From Lineus longissimus (lineage: Eukaryota > Nemertea > Pilidiophora > Heteronemertea > Lineidae), in NCBI RefSeq assembly GCF_910592395.1, contig NC_088317.1, forward strand, positions 8,682,001 through 8,746,000: 64,000 nt of DNA. Reading direction: 5' to 3'. Shown in pieces: positions 9,985 to 21,019 of this stretch. The stretch's first letter is position 1. Each line of letters opens with the position of its first letter. The notes under the pieces are model-generated. The model made no database searches. It saw nothing but the letters and a program-made list of their open reading frames with translations, and had not been told where the DNA came from. Made by a program: the position numbers and the translations under genes.

Positions 9985-11700
9985 TCCCTGACAAACTTGG
10001 TGATCTGAGTGGTGATCTGAGCGACTCGTTCGACTTGCCAACTAACCCCTTAGGCAAAGAAGAGGGTGCTAAACACTTGGAGCTCACAACAGGTCGGACC
10101 TTAGGAGGTTCTGGAGGTGGGGACCTCCTCCGAGTACGATTAGGAGCAGAACGAGCATGACAGCGACTAAGGTGCTCCTTGGGACTAATATTGTCTGGAG
10201 CATTGTCTGTTAAATCCTTCCCACTAGACTTAGGGCACCTTCGACTGAAATGACCCTTCTCGCCACAGTTGAAACAAACAACATTTTGCTGTCGTTTCGG
10301 TTTATGTGCCTCAATGGCAGTCAACTTGCCCTGCAATCGCTGAACTTGGTCAGTGAGAGACTTGACGACATCAGACTCAGGACCAGAACCGACAGTGACC
10401 TGACTAACATGTACGAACTCCTGCTCCAAAACCCGAGCCTGCAACAACAAGGAGTGATATGGCACAAAAGAATCATAAAGATGGCGGAGACCAAGCCGAA
10501 CCCTCTCATACCTCAATCCAGACCAGAATTTACTACGCAGCATCTCTGGGCTGGTGACAGGGACGGCATCTCCTAGCAGATTCAATATATCCTCAAGACG
10601 ACAACCCCAAGAGGCGACTGATTCGCCAACCCCTTGGGCTGCAACATAAAATTTCTCCAACAGCTTCTCCGCTGGCAGGACATTACCAAACATGATATCA
10701 AATTTATGGAGGATTTCCTCGACAGGACATCTTCACCCATGTGCAAGAGAACATCCGATGCAGGATACTTCAACGATTGACGAATGGCCTGCAGCACAAC
10801 GCGTGGCTGCTCAGCCTTTTGCAAGCATTTTACCTCATATCGCCACTGATTGAAAGACACAGAATTCTTAACATCCTTTGAGCCGGAGAATGTAGCAATA
10901 CGCGGCTTACCATGTGTAGAAACTTGAATCGGCTGAGAATTGTACCAAGGCTGAGATAAAGACAAGCCTGGCGAATTGACTGGTTGTGCCTGGTAACCCG
11001 ACCAAGGTTGCGACATGGGCAGAGTTGAAGTCTGCCCTGAAGACACAGGAAAAACAGGAGTTGACCACTGCTGAGGAAGATAAGAAGGCCGCCTATGCGA
11101 AGAAATGCCAGGTTGTGACAAAGACCGTGGCTGTAAGGCAGGATGCCCTGGATGTACCATCGAGTATGATATGTCAGGCAGAGAAGACACAGGTTGTGAC
11201 GCAAATGCATGCTCCTCGGAGCAAGAAACGACAGGCTGTGAGGACGCTGGTTGTGACAAAGACCGTGGTGAAGAATACTGGTTCTGACTAGTAGTCAAGG
11301 GAGGTTGAGATAGAACATTTTGATGACCAACAGGCTGCGACCAAGACAAAGGATTACGAAGGATATGTTGTGACGAAGAAGAATAATGAAGCGTTGATGG
11401 AACAGGTTGTGAACTAACTCTGTCCTGAGGCAATAGCGATGTTGGAGAGGGCTTTATGAAAAGTTTACGATGGGGGAGACCATGTGAAGGACGACCCGAG
11501 CCCACTGGACCATGAGATTCCGAGGGGCCATCAGCAAATGAAACCCTTCTCCTTGACCCACCGGAACCATCACGGTCAAACACCCCACAACCTTCCATGG
11601 AATCGCCCCTTGGTGTACTATAAATGGAACCTTCTTGGGCATTTTCTAACGTAAGGTCTTGTAGGAATGACGGAGTGTCTTCTTGCATTAATGTAGTCAT
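9985..11700 (-). pseudogene. Gypsy-type gag with CCHC zinc knuckle
   Basis: The ATG at 11700 opens MTTLMQEDTPSFLQ. About 230 residues of Ser/Gln/Pro-rich sequence follow, with repeated SQP units. The capsid core comes next: GKPRIATFSGSKDVKNSVSF, FNQWRYEVKCLQ. After a frame change near 10700-10740 the core continues with FYVAAQGVGESVASWGCRLE and ends in a zinc knuckle, CFNCGEKGHFSRRC (C-x2-C-x4-H-x4-C, about 10265-10225). This order and the 'W..V' and 'Q..ES....RL' patterns fit Ty3/gypsy (PNMA-like) gag. It forms particles and binds RNA; the frameshift makes it inactive. Confidence 0.75.
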
Positions 11701-12464
11701 AATTTTGTTTTTTTATAGTTGGGGATAACAAACGAAGGTCCCTAAGTACCCTCAGGGCCCTCCTTTCATCTCCCCCTTCCGATTTGATTGATGGTGATTC
11801 CATTCTGATGATGTATAACATTTTTTTGGGATGGTTGAATTTTTTAAAATTTACTTTGACCTGTAATACAAAAGGGAATTCGAAATAGACTATGATGATT
11901 TTGGATGTTTTAATGAAGCCTGAAAGAAATTGATGGTGATGCAGCAAAATGACGGTAAACGATGGTGGAGGGATGAAGTGAATGATGAATGTCATGAAAT
12001 GAATGCAGGGTTAAATAATTGCAAATTATAGACGTGCGTTGTGCCACAAGAAACTTTTTGAAAGCAAAGTAATCGACCAAGTTATTTATGAACAAATCCA
12101 CCCCAAGCGCTATAAAATTAACCAGGTGACTTTATGACACCAAAATAATCTAAGCCCATGCAAAATCATCTAAAAACCGAAGCTCTATGAAACTCAACTT
12201 AAAATGCATTCACAACAAAAATGTACAACTTAATGAACATGCCGGCCATAAGGTACATGCAACATAATGAGAATAACTAAATCAAATGTTAGTGATCACA
12301 CAAAAATGAATTTCACAGTGTCAGTCAACCAAAAAGAATGTTCCAACGCGGTCACAGTTCAACGTAAGAAACAAAGGAAACGAAAATGTCATTCCCTCTG
12401 AGTAGTCAACACAGCTCAGTGTTAAGCGAACCAAACAAAAAAACGAATGTGCACATGACTTTGA

Positions 12465-13157
12465 GGTTTGATTTGATTTAATGAAATTTTATTTAGAATC
12501 ACAAGGAGATACAAAGTTACAAAAGGTATAAGTTTCCAGGGCTGAGGCACAATGTGCATTATTAGCCCTGGAGTACAAACAATATATTTACAAATGATAA
12601 TGGACCACATAAGGAAGTATAAAATAATAACAAGCAAAGAGGTAGGAAGAATAAAATTTTGTAATTTTGAGATGCAGCGCTGCAAGCCCTTTCAATGGTC
12701 GGCAAAGTAATTTACCACAGCAAAAATAAATTTGGCAACTCTTTCAACCACTTTCTTGTTAGTAGCTGTTGAAAGGGAACTGTGACCATACAAAAGGGCT
12801 TGCAGGCGCTCATCTATGCGGTTAAAATTGACAAAAGAAAGTTGGTCAGCAACCCAGGTCATTGAACAGTGAGACACGAAGATCTAGAAGTGGAGGGCAG
12901 TCGAGAAATATATGTTTTGTGGATTGATTCTTAAAACCACAGGTGCAGGATGGGCTTTGTACATTAGTAAAATTATGACTAAACAGGCGTAATTTAAAGA
13001 TCAAATCACACCTGGTTCTATTTAGATATAGTTCTTCATACCGGGTTAAATCTAATTTAGTGGAGACAAGCGGGTCTTTTGGCCCTTTCCGAAGTAATCT
13101 AAGATTATATTTAAATGAATTACGCGATAAACATTGCTTGACTTGGAGGTAGAACAC
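12465..13157 (-). pseudogene. LINE C-terminal fragment with CCHC-like end domain
   Basis: The minus-strand frame 13157-12846 reads RNSFKYNLRLLRKG, then YEELYLNRTRCDLIFKLRLF, CTCGFKNQSTKHIFLDCPPL. The 'R.RtG....l' segment followed by C-x-C-G-x9-H-x4-C-P is the common 3' domain after RT in CR1/RTE-like LINEs. Non-coding 3' sequence continues to a short AAATCAAATCAA tail near 12465. It is nested in the retroelement leader. Confidence 0.7.
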
Positions 13158-13361
13158 CCCCGTACGCGTCGCGATTTTCAGCTATTCGAATATTAGTATA
13201 TACACGATCTAGGCGTCGTCACTTCAAATCATCATGCATTATCGATATCGTAGGGTAGACTCCCCGGGTTGGTTTCAATCATTGTTGTTAATGGACGGCT
13301 GAGCCCCCAAATGTGGCCGATATTTCGGGCCAGTGGCCAAATTAGCTGCAGGCATCCAGGC

Positions 13362-13552
13362 ACCTGCAAACACATAGAATTAAGGATAAGCAAGGATAAG
13401 GTTGTTGTAGAGTGATAAACTCAAGGAATGGCTTTTAATGACGGAATATATTTACAATTTACAGAACACGAATATGTACATACCTGCAAGCACATAAAAT
13501 TAAGGATAAGCAAGGATAAGGTTGTTGTAGAGTGATAAACTCAAGGAATGGC
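13362..13552. repeat. Direct repeat of about 71 bp
   Basis: The stretch 13362-13432 (ACCTGCAAACACAT... to AAGGAATGGC) recurs at 13481-13552 with only a few differences. The spacing is about 120 bp. It lies at the outer end of the retroelement leader and may be a local duplication of its LTR or leader. Confidence 0.8.
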
Positions 13553-13689
13553 ACTGGGCCACACCAAACATTCACTTAAATAGGTATAAGTATATACATT
13601 ATGTAATGATTAAAGGTATTAAAGAGCATTAAAACTAGTGTATTGAAAAATGCAAGACCAGCTTGTGCTGCCATCTGGAATGGGCAGCA

Positions 13690-14516
13690 CAACTATTAAA
13701 GACATTAACCCATTCTCCCACATGAGGGTTCGAGTCATGGTCGTGCACCCTCACTGGAACATCCTGTTCATCTAAATATGTATATATTTTCTTAGTTTCT
13801 ATGAGTTCATGTCTCCCTGGAGCTGGATCTTCATATTTGGACACGACCTCATGGGCAAGTACCTTGTGAGTTTTATCCCCCAAACACAAAACATCAGTAA
13901 ATCTGGAATTCTTGCGCCAGCAGTGTCTTGCATTTGTCGCAATGTCTATGCCATCAAGTCCACTTGTTTCGACAGAGGCGGCAATTTCTTCCAACAAAGC
14001 ATCACCCTCCGATTCCTTTGTGGCGGCGTCAGTCACAGTTTTATATGTTTCAGCTAATGCCGTCAAAGATTTTTCCCCAATTTTCCCTACACCAGCACCA
14101 TCACACACTCTTTCATACTGATGTGGTAAAATCCCAGAATCGAAATAGGCGTGTGCCATCCTTAGGTTAGTTAAAAATTGTCCTCCTTCGACATGAGGAG
14201 AGGTTGTCCAACTCATCTTATGGGCACCATTTTGACATGCAATATCAAAAATAGCAACATGCCCATCCATCCTTTCTGTCATTATTCCCATTTTCGATAT
14301 GCAGTCCCGGTGATGCAAACACAATTTATCAAAGAGGTTCTCCAACGACTGTTTTGATGTAATGAATAATGGTTGCTCAATTTCTGATCTCTCACAGTAC
14401 TGGTACGAGTTGCTTCTTGGTTCACTTTGGAGTGATTTGTTATTCTCAACTGTCATTTCCACATCACGACAAGTATTTTTTCTTATTATGAAGTTAATAG
14501 AATTCCACAATTTCAT
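13690..14516 (-). pseudogene. Kolobok-like transposase, N-terminal half of the catalytic core
   Basis: The open frame carries KMGIMTERMDGHVAIF, SSPHVEG-type (TTSPHVEGGQFLTNLRMAH) and GLDGIDIATNARHCWRKN (candidate first catalytic Asp). It continues with GDKTHKVLAHEVVSK and DVPVRVHDHDSNPHV (candidate second acidic site), then loses similarity at about 13690. The remaining open codons to 13635 belong to the inserted retroelement. The matching C-terminal half is at 9961-9320 on the same strand. The protein would cut and paste the host transposon; this copy is split by 3.7 kb. Confidence 0.7.
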
Positions 14517-14558
14517 TCAAAAACCTGTAGTTTGATATTTTCGATATGGTTCCACCAC

Positions 14559-14819
14559 CTAGGTGTTTTTTATCAAGTCTATATTGTTATAAAGCGAAAG
14601 TTTCTCTGCGTCGCTCTCGCACGTAAATTCCAAGCAGCCACGAAATTTCTTCTCCGATGATTTCTTCTGCTTGTAGCGCTCTTTTCTCTCACGAACCTTT
14701 GATGGACTGTCAGAAGGAAATTGTTTTCTTAGATTTTCAAGACGTTCCCTGTCCTTTAATCGCAGTTGTTCTGTATCCTCATGGCTTAAACTGGGTACAG
14801 ATGATGTATCTTGGTCCAT
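14559..14819 (-). pseudogene. Kolobok-like transposase, basic N-terminal segment
   Basis: An 86-codon frame with a charged helical stretch (LRLKDRERLENLRKQFP, then VRERKERYKQKK) immediately upstream of, and on the same strand as, the transposase core. It most likely encodes the start of the same protein, either as a first exon or separated by the stop codons now present at 14558-14517. No zinc finger is visible. Confidence 0.45.
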
Positions 14820-15616
14820 GTCTGATTATCTGATGAACTTCTCGTCTATCACTTATTTTTCAAGACTCTCCCTTTAACAGTGAGCCAGCAGCCTCCCCTA
14901 CTTCTGAATGGAACTTTCTGATCGGTTTATAGACTTTGTTATGTCCTAACCAGACATATTAGAATGCTAAATGATATGAACCATATGTGTCGAATCTTTA
15001 TTTCATTTCATTTTCCCCAGAAACTGGCATTTCTGTCAGGTTCAAGTATCTTAGTCAAATGACCCATGAATGATGATTGAAGACTTCCTTGTACAGAAGC
15101 CAATTCATGCAGTGGGACCACCTCAGAATATCTCACATGAAGTCATGTTTTGAAGATTTTTGAGTTTTCAGACAGTTTGAATATTCCCGAATGAATGAGA
15201 CTCGATACACTGTCAATGAAAGTCTGGTAATACATCTCAAGAAGGCCAAAATCAACCATTTTATAGGGAATAGCACCCTCCTATTTCATTTCTGAAATGG
15301 CCCCTGGTTCTTTCGCCAGGCATATTGTTGCCAACAGCTTGAACTTGTTTACATTGTTAGAAAGTGGAAGAAGTTACACTTTATCTCTAGCAAAACTAGC
15401 ATTTCTGGAAGCTAAACTATTGAACACAAAATATTGTTTGCCACCTCCATGAAAGTTGTACAGTACACCTAATAGGCACATGGTCATTTCCCGCCAAGTA
15501 TTCAATTAAGCTATATTTAGGTGATGTGCCAGCAGATGCATGCTGCTGCCTGAGTAGTTATCAGCCAGGTATCATGCACTGCCTGACTCATGCCACTGGG
15601 AACTAGCGGTACCTGT
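14820..15616. other. Non-coding end of the Kolobok-like transposon
   Basis: There is no supported gene. The zone lies between the presumed transposase start and the right inverted terminus (15602-15616), so it should hold the transposase promoter. Confidence 0.5.
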
Positions 15617-15620
15617 TTAA

Positions 15621-17250
15621 GATAAGTATTAATGTGGAAGTTAATTTCTCTCAAGCTTCTTTTTTGAAGATTAACAATGAAATACGCCATGGAATTCAAA
15701 ATCCTTTTGAAGTTGTTTTTTTAAAATCAAAACCAGAAGTTGCCGTACAAACATGTTTGGATTACATTACAAAAGATAAACAGAGCGGATTTATTTTTAG
15801 TTGCGTACAGAGATACCAAAGGTGGGCACTTCATTAAACTTCCTTTCAAATCTAGTTCGATAATTAATGTACAATGTAATGACGGGAAGTGTTTTTTGTG
15901 GAGTTTGTTAGCAGCACGTTACGAACCAATTAATCACCATTGTAATTCTAGCTCTTACGGGGCATATGAAGGTAAAATAAAAATAAATAATTTTCCAGTG
16001 TGTGTAAAAAAAGATGTGCCAAAAATTGAAAGAGAAGATAATTAAGATTAATATTTTTGAGTTGGTGAGAGCACAAGCTCCAGCGGGGCAAATAAGCAAT
16101 TAAATAATCTGTTAGGTTACTGTGGTGATCTCGGTCTTGACGGCACCGTTGCTAACTGTTGCGAACTGTTGCTACGCAGGGTGACGTCATCACCGGGTTT
16201 TGGCGCATCCTCCTCCTGTGACGAATGTCGATGAAGCCGACGTCTTCGGGCGACGTCGGGCGGTCACGGCAGGGGATTGTTGCAAAATGTATGTACGTTG
16301 TTGCAAGAAAAAGGCGGCAGGAGAGTGCACGAAATAAAAAGAGAGACACCGTATTTGAGCCGTTTTATTGCATTTATTACAAGAAGAGGAGCGGAAGATT
16401 ATTACATTACACTTTGGAACCACTCTATCTATCTGATAATTTTGAGGATGAAAACGTAATAGATAGTTTGTACTACCAAGAACATTATATGCTTCTGAAA
16501 AATATATCTGTGTTTTTTCGTAATAATAGCAGTAATAAAAGGTATTTATGTAGAAGATGTATGAATGCTTTTGATAGGGAAATAACTCCAGTTACTCTGA
16601 AAAAGAAATGTGGGTGCATGATTATTGCGAAGTCAAAATGCCGCAGAAGGGAAGTGCATCAGCAAACCTAAAATTTAAAAACCACTCGTTTAAAAATAGG
16701 GTTCCTTTCATTGTGTACGCCGATTTCGAAGCAACTAGTGATAATTTAAATGATTCAGATTGAGTTCTAGTAAATGTTACCAGCGAGGGATCAGAAAAAA
16801 CTAAGCGATTAAAAATACAAAAAGCCTCTGCGGTGGGATGTTATATTCATTCAGATTATCCAGAACTTTTTGAAAGCACATATTTTTCATACCGCGGGGA
16901 GGATGTGGCTGATTGGTTTTGCGAATGGTTAATGCAGAAGGAAGATGAATTTGGGAAACCTTTAAATACAAAAGTAGAAACGGAGTTGACTAACGAAGAA
17001 CAAGAAAAGTTTGAGTTGGATAAGAAAAACCGAAACTGTTATTATTGTGGCAACGATAATAAGAATAATGAAAAGTAAGTTAGGGATCATGATCATTACA
17101 GTGGTAAGTTTAGAGGTGCGGCTCACAACTTTTGTAACCTCATCGCAAAACATGCCACCTTTGTACCGATTTTCTTCCACAATCTTAGTCACTATGACTC
17201 TCATATTTTCATTAAAACCCTGGTTAAAAAAAGCATTGATTAAGAAGACA
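15621..17250 (+). pseudogene. DNA polymerase B, N-terminal and exonuclease regions
   Basis: Polymerase sequence resumes after the second TTAA. In order: a region with NDGKCFLWSLLAARYEP (about 15865-15925); an insertion at about 16070-16340; LYYQEHYMLLKNIS (about 16465-16510); a Cys cluster (CRRCMNAF); then the Exo I motif FIVYADFEAT (about 16705-16735), carrying the D and E metal ligands. A zinc/His region follows (NCYYCGN, VRDHDHYSGKFRGAAHNFCN, about 17030-17140), then Exo II (FHNLSHYDSHIF, about 17170-17210). This order is typical of Maverick/adintovirus protein-primed polymerases. Several frame changes and stops break it. It would have proofread during element replication. Confidence 0.85.
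16070..16340. other. GC-rich insertion within the polymerase gene
   Basis: The base composition rises sharply compared with the AT-rich flanks (many CGACGTC, GGGCG). Polymerase similarity stops at about 16069 and resumes at about 16340. It contains three GTTGC-type short repeats (about 16148-16180) and another pair at about 16278-16305. No terminal repeat or target duplication was found. It is probably a small non-autonomous element, but unclassified. Confidence 0.5.
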
Positions 17251-17259
17251 AAAAAGTAA

Positions 17260-18095
17260 CAGACTGAAACTCCTTCCCAAATCAGCCGAGGACTATATTT
17301 GTTTTCAGTTTGGTTGTTTTCGGTTTTTATATTCCTTCATATTTCTACAATCCGAATTGGACAACATCACCAAATTAATGGTAGATTGTGACTTCAAAAT
17401 CCCCAGGAAGTTTTATCAAGGCAACGAAGACTTCAAAAACTGAGAAAGAAAGGTTCTGCACCATATTCCTTTTACACCTTACAAGAAAGCTACAACGAAG
17501 AAACACTCATAGAAGATATATTTTGTTTAATTATTTAAAAAATAAAATGGAATCTCCAGAGGTGTATCAAAAGCAAAATAGATTTTGGGTCACTTCAAAG
17601 CGAAATATCAGAGCTCCCGATGGGACCATCGAAAGTTTATAGATTTGTATCTAAAATATGATGTGTTACTTTTGGCAAACCTTTTTTAAAAATGTAGAGA
17701 GGTCAATTTAAACTATTTTGAAATCGACCCTTTTCATTGTTACTCCACTCCTGGTCTCACTTGGCAAGCGTGTCTGAAATATACAGGCTTCAATCTCGAT
17801 CTACTAACTGAAGTTGATTCTTTTCTGCTATTTGAAAAAGCAATAAGAGGTGGAATTTCTGGGGTGATGGGAACTAGATATATCGAAACTGATGACCAAC
17901 ATAAACTTCTGTATGTCGACGCAAATAATCTTTACAGTTGGGACATGATGCAAATGTTACCTGAGTCTGATTTCAGAGTTTACGAAGAAATACCCAAAAT
18001 AACAGAAGAGAATATAATGAGTATTTCTGAAAATTCTCCGATAGGTTTTTATTTTGAAGTCGACCTTGAATACCCAGAAAAAAATAAAGTTTAAA
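17260..18095 (+). pseudogene. DNA polymerase B, linker and palm with motif A
   Basis: Frame-broken sequence (about 17270-17640) contains LPKSAEDYICFQFG and later RNIRAPDGTIESL. From about 17690 the similarity is strong: FEIDPFHCYSTPGLTWQACL, LFEKAIRGGISGVMG, and motif A LLYVDANNLYSWDM (about 17905-17948; Dx2NLY carries the first catalytic Asp). The frame 17864-18094 is open. This is the palm of a protein-primed family B polymerase. Confidence 0.85.
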
Positions 18096-18592
18096 TCCTT
18101 GAATTTTCCGTATTGTCCGGAATCATTATTTATTCCCTACGAGGAATTGGGTGACTACCGGAAGGAATTGCTGGGGATGAGAAGAGACCAAAGGTTGAGA
18201 AACTTATCTTGAATCAGAAAAATAAGAACAACTTACATAGTGCATTACAGGATTTTACAATTTTACCTAAAGCAAGAAATGGTGTTGAAAAAAATTCTCT
18301 GAGGCAAAAAAGTTAAAGGGAATAAGTAAACATGTGGTAAGAACTGGGGTTTCATTTGATGACTACTACAGTTCTTTGTTTGATAAAAAAAACATGGTAT
18401 CATGATATGAGGGTTCTGAGATCTGACAAGCACAATATGTTTGTAGAGGAAGTTAATACAAGAAGTTTAAATCCATTCGACGATAAGAAATCTATTTTAG
18501 ACGGTGGAATTTCAACGGTTCCGTATGGAGCCGATTCCCGCTGGGACGACAACACTATCATTGAATCAAATGTCTATTTAAGAAAAAAATAA
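18096..18592 (+). pseudogene. DNA polymerase B, C-terminal remnant lacking the YxDTDS motif
   Basis: Pieces of the palm continue with frame changes (YEELGDYRKELLGMRRDQR at about 18138-18195). The C-terminal segment then appears: MRVLRSDKHNMFVEEVNTRS, NPFDDKKSILDGGIS, ending at the stop 18590-18592. The expected length between these blocks is missing. I find neither the motif B helix nor a YGDTDS-type motif C, so an internal deletion has removed part of the active site. The kinase gene starts 4 bp after the stop. Confidence 0.7.
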
Positions 18593-18596
18593 ATAA

Positions 18597-19813
18597 ATGG
18601 AACAAAATTTAAATTCAAAATTTAGAAAAAATAAGCGTAATAATTGAGGATAATATTTCCGCCGGAAAATCAAAGTTAATTGAAAGTTTGAAAGAATTTA
18701 TCGAAGTAGAGGTTATTCCAGAACTTATAAATGAATGGAAAAATTATAACGGAAAAAATATGTTGGAACTTCTGTACAATAACCCTAAAGAATATTCAGA
18801 CGAATTTCAAAGGATGGCACTGGAAACATCTTCTAGAAATAATAACAATGCAGATTCTGAAAAAAACAATAATTTCTAAGATAAGTATTTTCTCCACATA
18901 TCACGTCTTTTCACATTTGAGTAATTTTGAGGGGGATTTAACTCAGGGTCAATTAACAAATTTGGGGAAGAATTATTCTGAATATTTTTATGAAATGCGT
19001 GATACAGGTAAACTTCCAACGTTCATAATTTATCTTAGAACATACCCACAAATTTGTTATGGGAGAATTCAAGAACGAAATCGTCCAGAAGAAAGATCTA
19101 TTAGTTTAGAATATTTAAATTATGTTCATTACCAACATGAGGAAACATTCATTGAAAATAGAGAATATTTGTCTATACCTCCTGGTGTTATTGTTTTAGA
19201 CGGAAATGATAACATAGAAAATGTAAAAAATATATTTATTAACCTAATGCAAACTGATAAGCTTAAATGCTGTTCAAAATGCAAAATAAATAAACCCTAT
19301 GAATATTATTTCAAAAATAGTCAATCCAGAGATGGGTTGCAGGGTTACTGTAAATATTGTAGTAGAAATTATAATAGAGATCGCATGAGAATAAAATATA
19401 AAGATCCTAACTTTTATGCTATTCACAAAATGCGGGTTTCGATGAACCGTTGTGATACAATGGGACCGCTTGAAAAATATCTTGGTTGCACTAACCAGTT
19501 TTTCATTGATTGGTTGAATTGGCAAAGAGAGGGGAAAATTATTGTAAACGAAGGCTCTGATCATGTTTTAGCGGTGGTGAAGATTGGAGGGGTTCCAGAA
19601 GTATGTTGGAATTCGTCAAATATAGACCCGATTAGTCGAGAAAAAAATCGTAGGAAGGGTGCAGGGGTAGATTTAAGTAGGCATGGAAATCAAAAGGCTG
19701 ATTTTTTTCTAAAACATTATGAGTGTTCAAACAAAGAAGAAAGGAATCTAACTTTCGAGTGTTATAACCTTATGATTGATAAACTTAAAAAAACACTTAA
19801 AAAATCGATTTAA
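18597..19813 (+). pseudogene. Deoxynucleoside kinase fused to zinc/HNH-like nuclease domain
   Basis: The first part is a dNK-type kinase. Its P-loop is IEDNISAGKSKLIESL (18643-18690), in which the usual first Gly is Asp. Then come VIPELINEWKNYNGKNMLEL, NPKEYSDEFQRMALETSSR, VFSHLSNFEGDLTQGQL, and the LID region RIQERNRPEERSISLEYL with a following HE. These kinases phosphorylate deoxynucleosides for DNA synthesis. Without a stop, the same open frame (18731-19813) continues into CCSKCKINKPYEYYF, DGLQGYCKYC (zinc ribbon), then YLGCTNQFF, EGSDHVLAVV and NSSNIDPISREKNRRKGA, resembling HNH/endonuclease VII-like phage and giant-virus nucleases. Frame changes occur near the start (before 18640) and at about 18870-18890, so the gene is broken, but the junction between the two domains is uninterrupted. 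It follows PolB directly. Confidence 0.7.
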
Positions 19814-20085
19814 AAAACACTTAAAAAATTGATTCAAAAAAACACTTAAACTTTAGATTGAAAAAACATTAAAAACATTCGACTCTAAAAAACACTTAAA
19901 AATTCGATTTGAAAAACACTTAAATATTCGATTTAAAAAAACAATTTAAAAATATTTAAAAAGCACTAAAAAAATTCGACTTTAAAAAACACTTAAAATC
20001 ATTTTTAAAAACACTTAAAAATTTGACTTAAAAAACACTTAAATATTCGATTTCAAAAAACACTTAAAAATTCATTTTAAAAAAC
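19814..20085. repeat. A-rich minisatellite between convergent genes
   Basis: About eleven degenerate copies of a 23-26-bp unit of the type 'AAAAAACACTTAAAAATTCGATTT' in sense (shorter sample: AACACTTAAAAATTCGA). They fill exactly the gap between the stop of the kinase-nuclease frame (19811-19813) and the stop of the integrase on the opposite strand (20086-20088). The unit matches the last codons of the upstream gene (KKTLKKSI), so the array seems to have grown from the gene's own 3' end. Confidence 0.85.
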
Positions 20086-20890
20086 TCAAAGTGATTTTAT
20101 GATCGATACTGGAAGCCATTCATTGAATTTTTCTGAATAACCTTTCCATTTAACCAAACCGTATTTTTCTCCTTTAACTGTTTTGTAACGTAATTTTTTT
20201 TAGATTTTGTATTCGATTTGATCTGGATTTGGAACGTGAATTAATTCCTCTGTATAAAAATAACCGTCTATAATTTCTGACTGATAATCCTCGAGTTGGT
20301 AGACGATGGATTTTGTGAAAACTATTCGTTTTATTTTAAAAACTTCTTCGGTAAAATTAGGAAGATAACCTTTAGAAAATATGGTTTTATATTTGGTTAT
20401 TCTAATGCTGCCGCCAATCTTGTACTTTGGTTTAACATAATCTTTAAGTAGAAATACCCCATAGAGGTTGTACCAAACTGTTCCGGTATCATATTCTTCT
20501 CTATCTTCAATTGGTTTCATTCCAATGGATGAGTGAAATGTATTGTTGTAACCATTCACTAGGTTTTCAAGAATATCCAACCATTTGTTAGTCTCTTTTG
20601 CAGTGAAATATTTCCACATTCTAGTTTTTAAAGTACGATTAAATCTTTCTACAACAGCTGAATCAGCTTGCCATTGTTGATCCACGTAAGAAACCATTGT
20701 TTTTCGAAAAGTGAATTTTTCGGTTATTGGTTTGTGAAGTTGGTAGGTTGGTAAACTAACTAGGAAATCCTTTAATTCCTTTTTCTTGATTGCCATTTTA
20801 TCTGTTTTTATTTTTCTCCAAAGTTGGCTTTCATTTGTATAGGCCCCAATACTTTGGGGATTAAAGTATAAATCTCTAAGCTATTGTTCG
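20086..20890 (-). pseudogene. Maverick-type integrase with chromodomain, internally deleted
   Basis: Minus-strand reading from about 20890: LRDLYFNPQSIGAY (N-terminal 'YY-P..pgsf' segment), LPTYQLHKP, then VSYVDQQWQAD with the first catalytic Asp. The next residues are already SAVVERFNRTLKTRMWKYF, which carries the catalytic Glu. The usual 90-100 residues between them, including the second Asp, are gone without a frameshift. The C-terminal domain follows to a TAA at 20202-20200. The same frame continues past it with YGLVKWKGYSEKFNEWLP, a chromodomain, to the stop at 20088. The enzyme would insert the element into DNA; this copy cannot. It has an upstream stop at 20883-20881. Confidence 0.9.
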
Positions 20891-21019
20891 TTTGAAACAT
20901 TGTTCGCTGAAACTTCATTCGTTGGATAACCAACTCCTGTTGAAACTTCGTTCGTTGGAACTTCATTAGCTGGAACCTTTTCGGTGGTCATTTACTTACC
21001 ATTTTCTTATTGTTTGTAA

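Larger units (their letters stand above)
9985..13690 (-). mobile_element. Partial LTR retroelement (gypsy-type gag plus leader)
   Basis: This 3.7-kb block separates the two halves of the Kolobok transposase. It contains a gag gene (11700-9985) and about 2 kb of non-coding sequence on its 5' side (11701-13690), presumably LTR and leader. No pol is present and gag stops abruptly at about 9985, so this is a truncated or internally rearranged copy. LTR borders and target duplication could not be resolved. Confidence 0.6.
8695..15616 (-). mobile_element. Kolobok-like DNA transposon with TTAA duplication
   Basis: The element is bounded by TTAA on both sides (8691-8694, 15617-15620). Its ends are inverted: the left begins ACAGGTACTGCTGGT and the right, read inward on the other strand, begins ACAGGTACCGCTAGT (13 of 15 match). 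The minus-strand transposase belongs to a group with a D..R and D-x-WH-x3-K pattern as in Kolobok transposases. TTAA targets fit Kolobok; piggyBac also uses TTAA but its transposase looks different. A partial LTR retroelement (about 9985-13690) splits the transposase. Confidence 0.8.

Noticed and set aside
11105-11291. Cys-rich plus-strand short frame (GCDKDRGC...)
   Set aside because: Antisense of the SQP repeats in gag; repetitive composition explains it.
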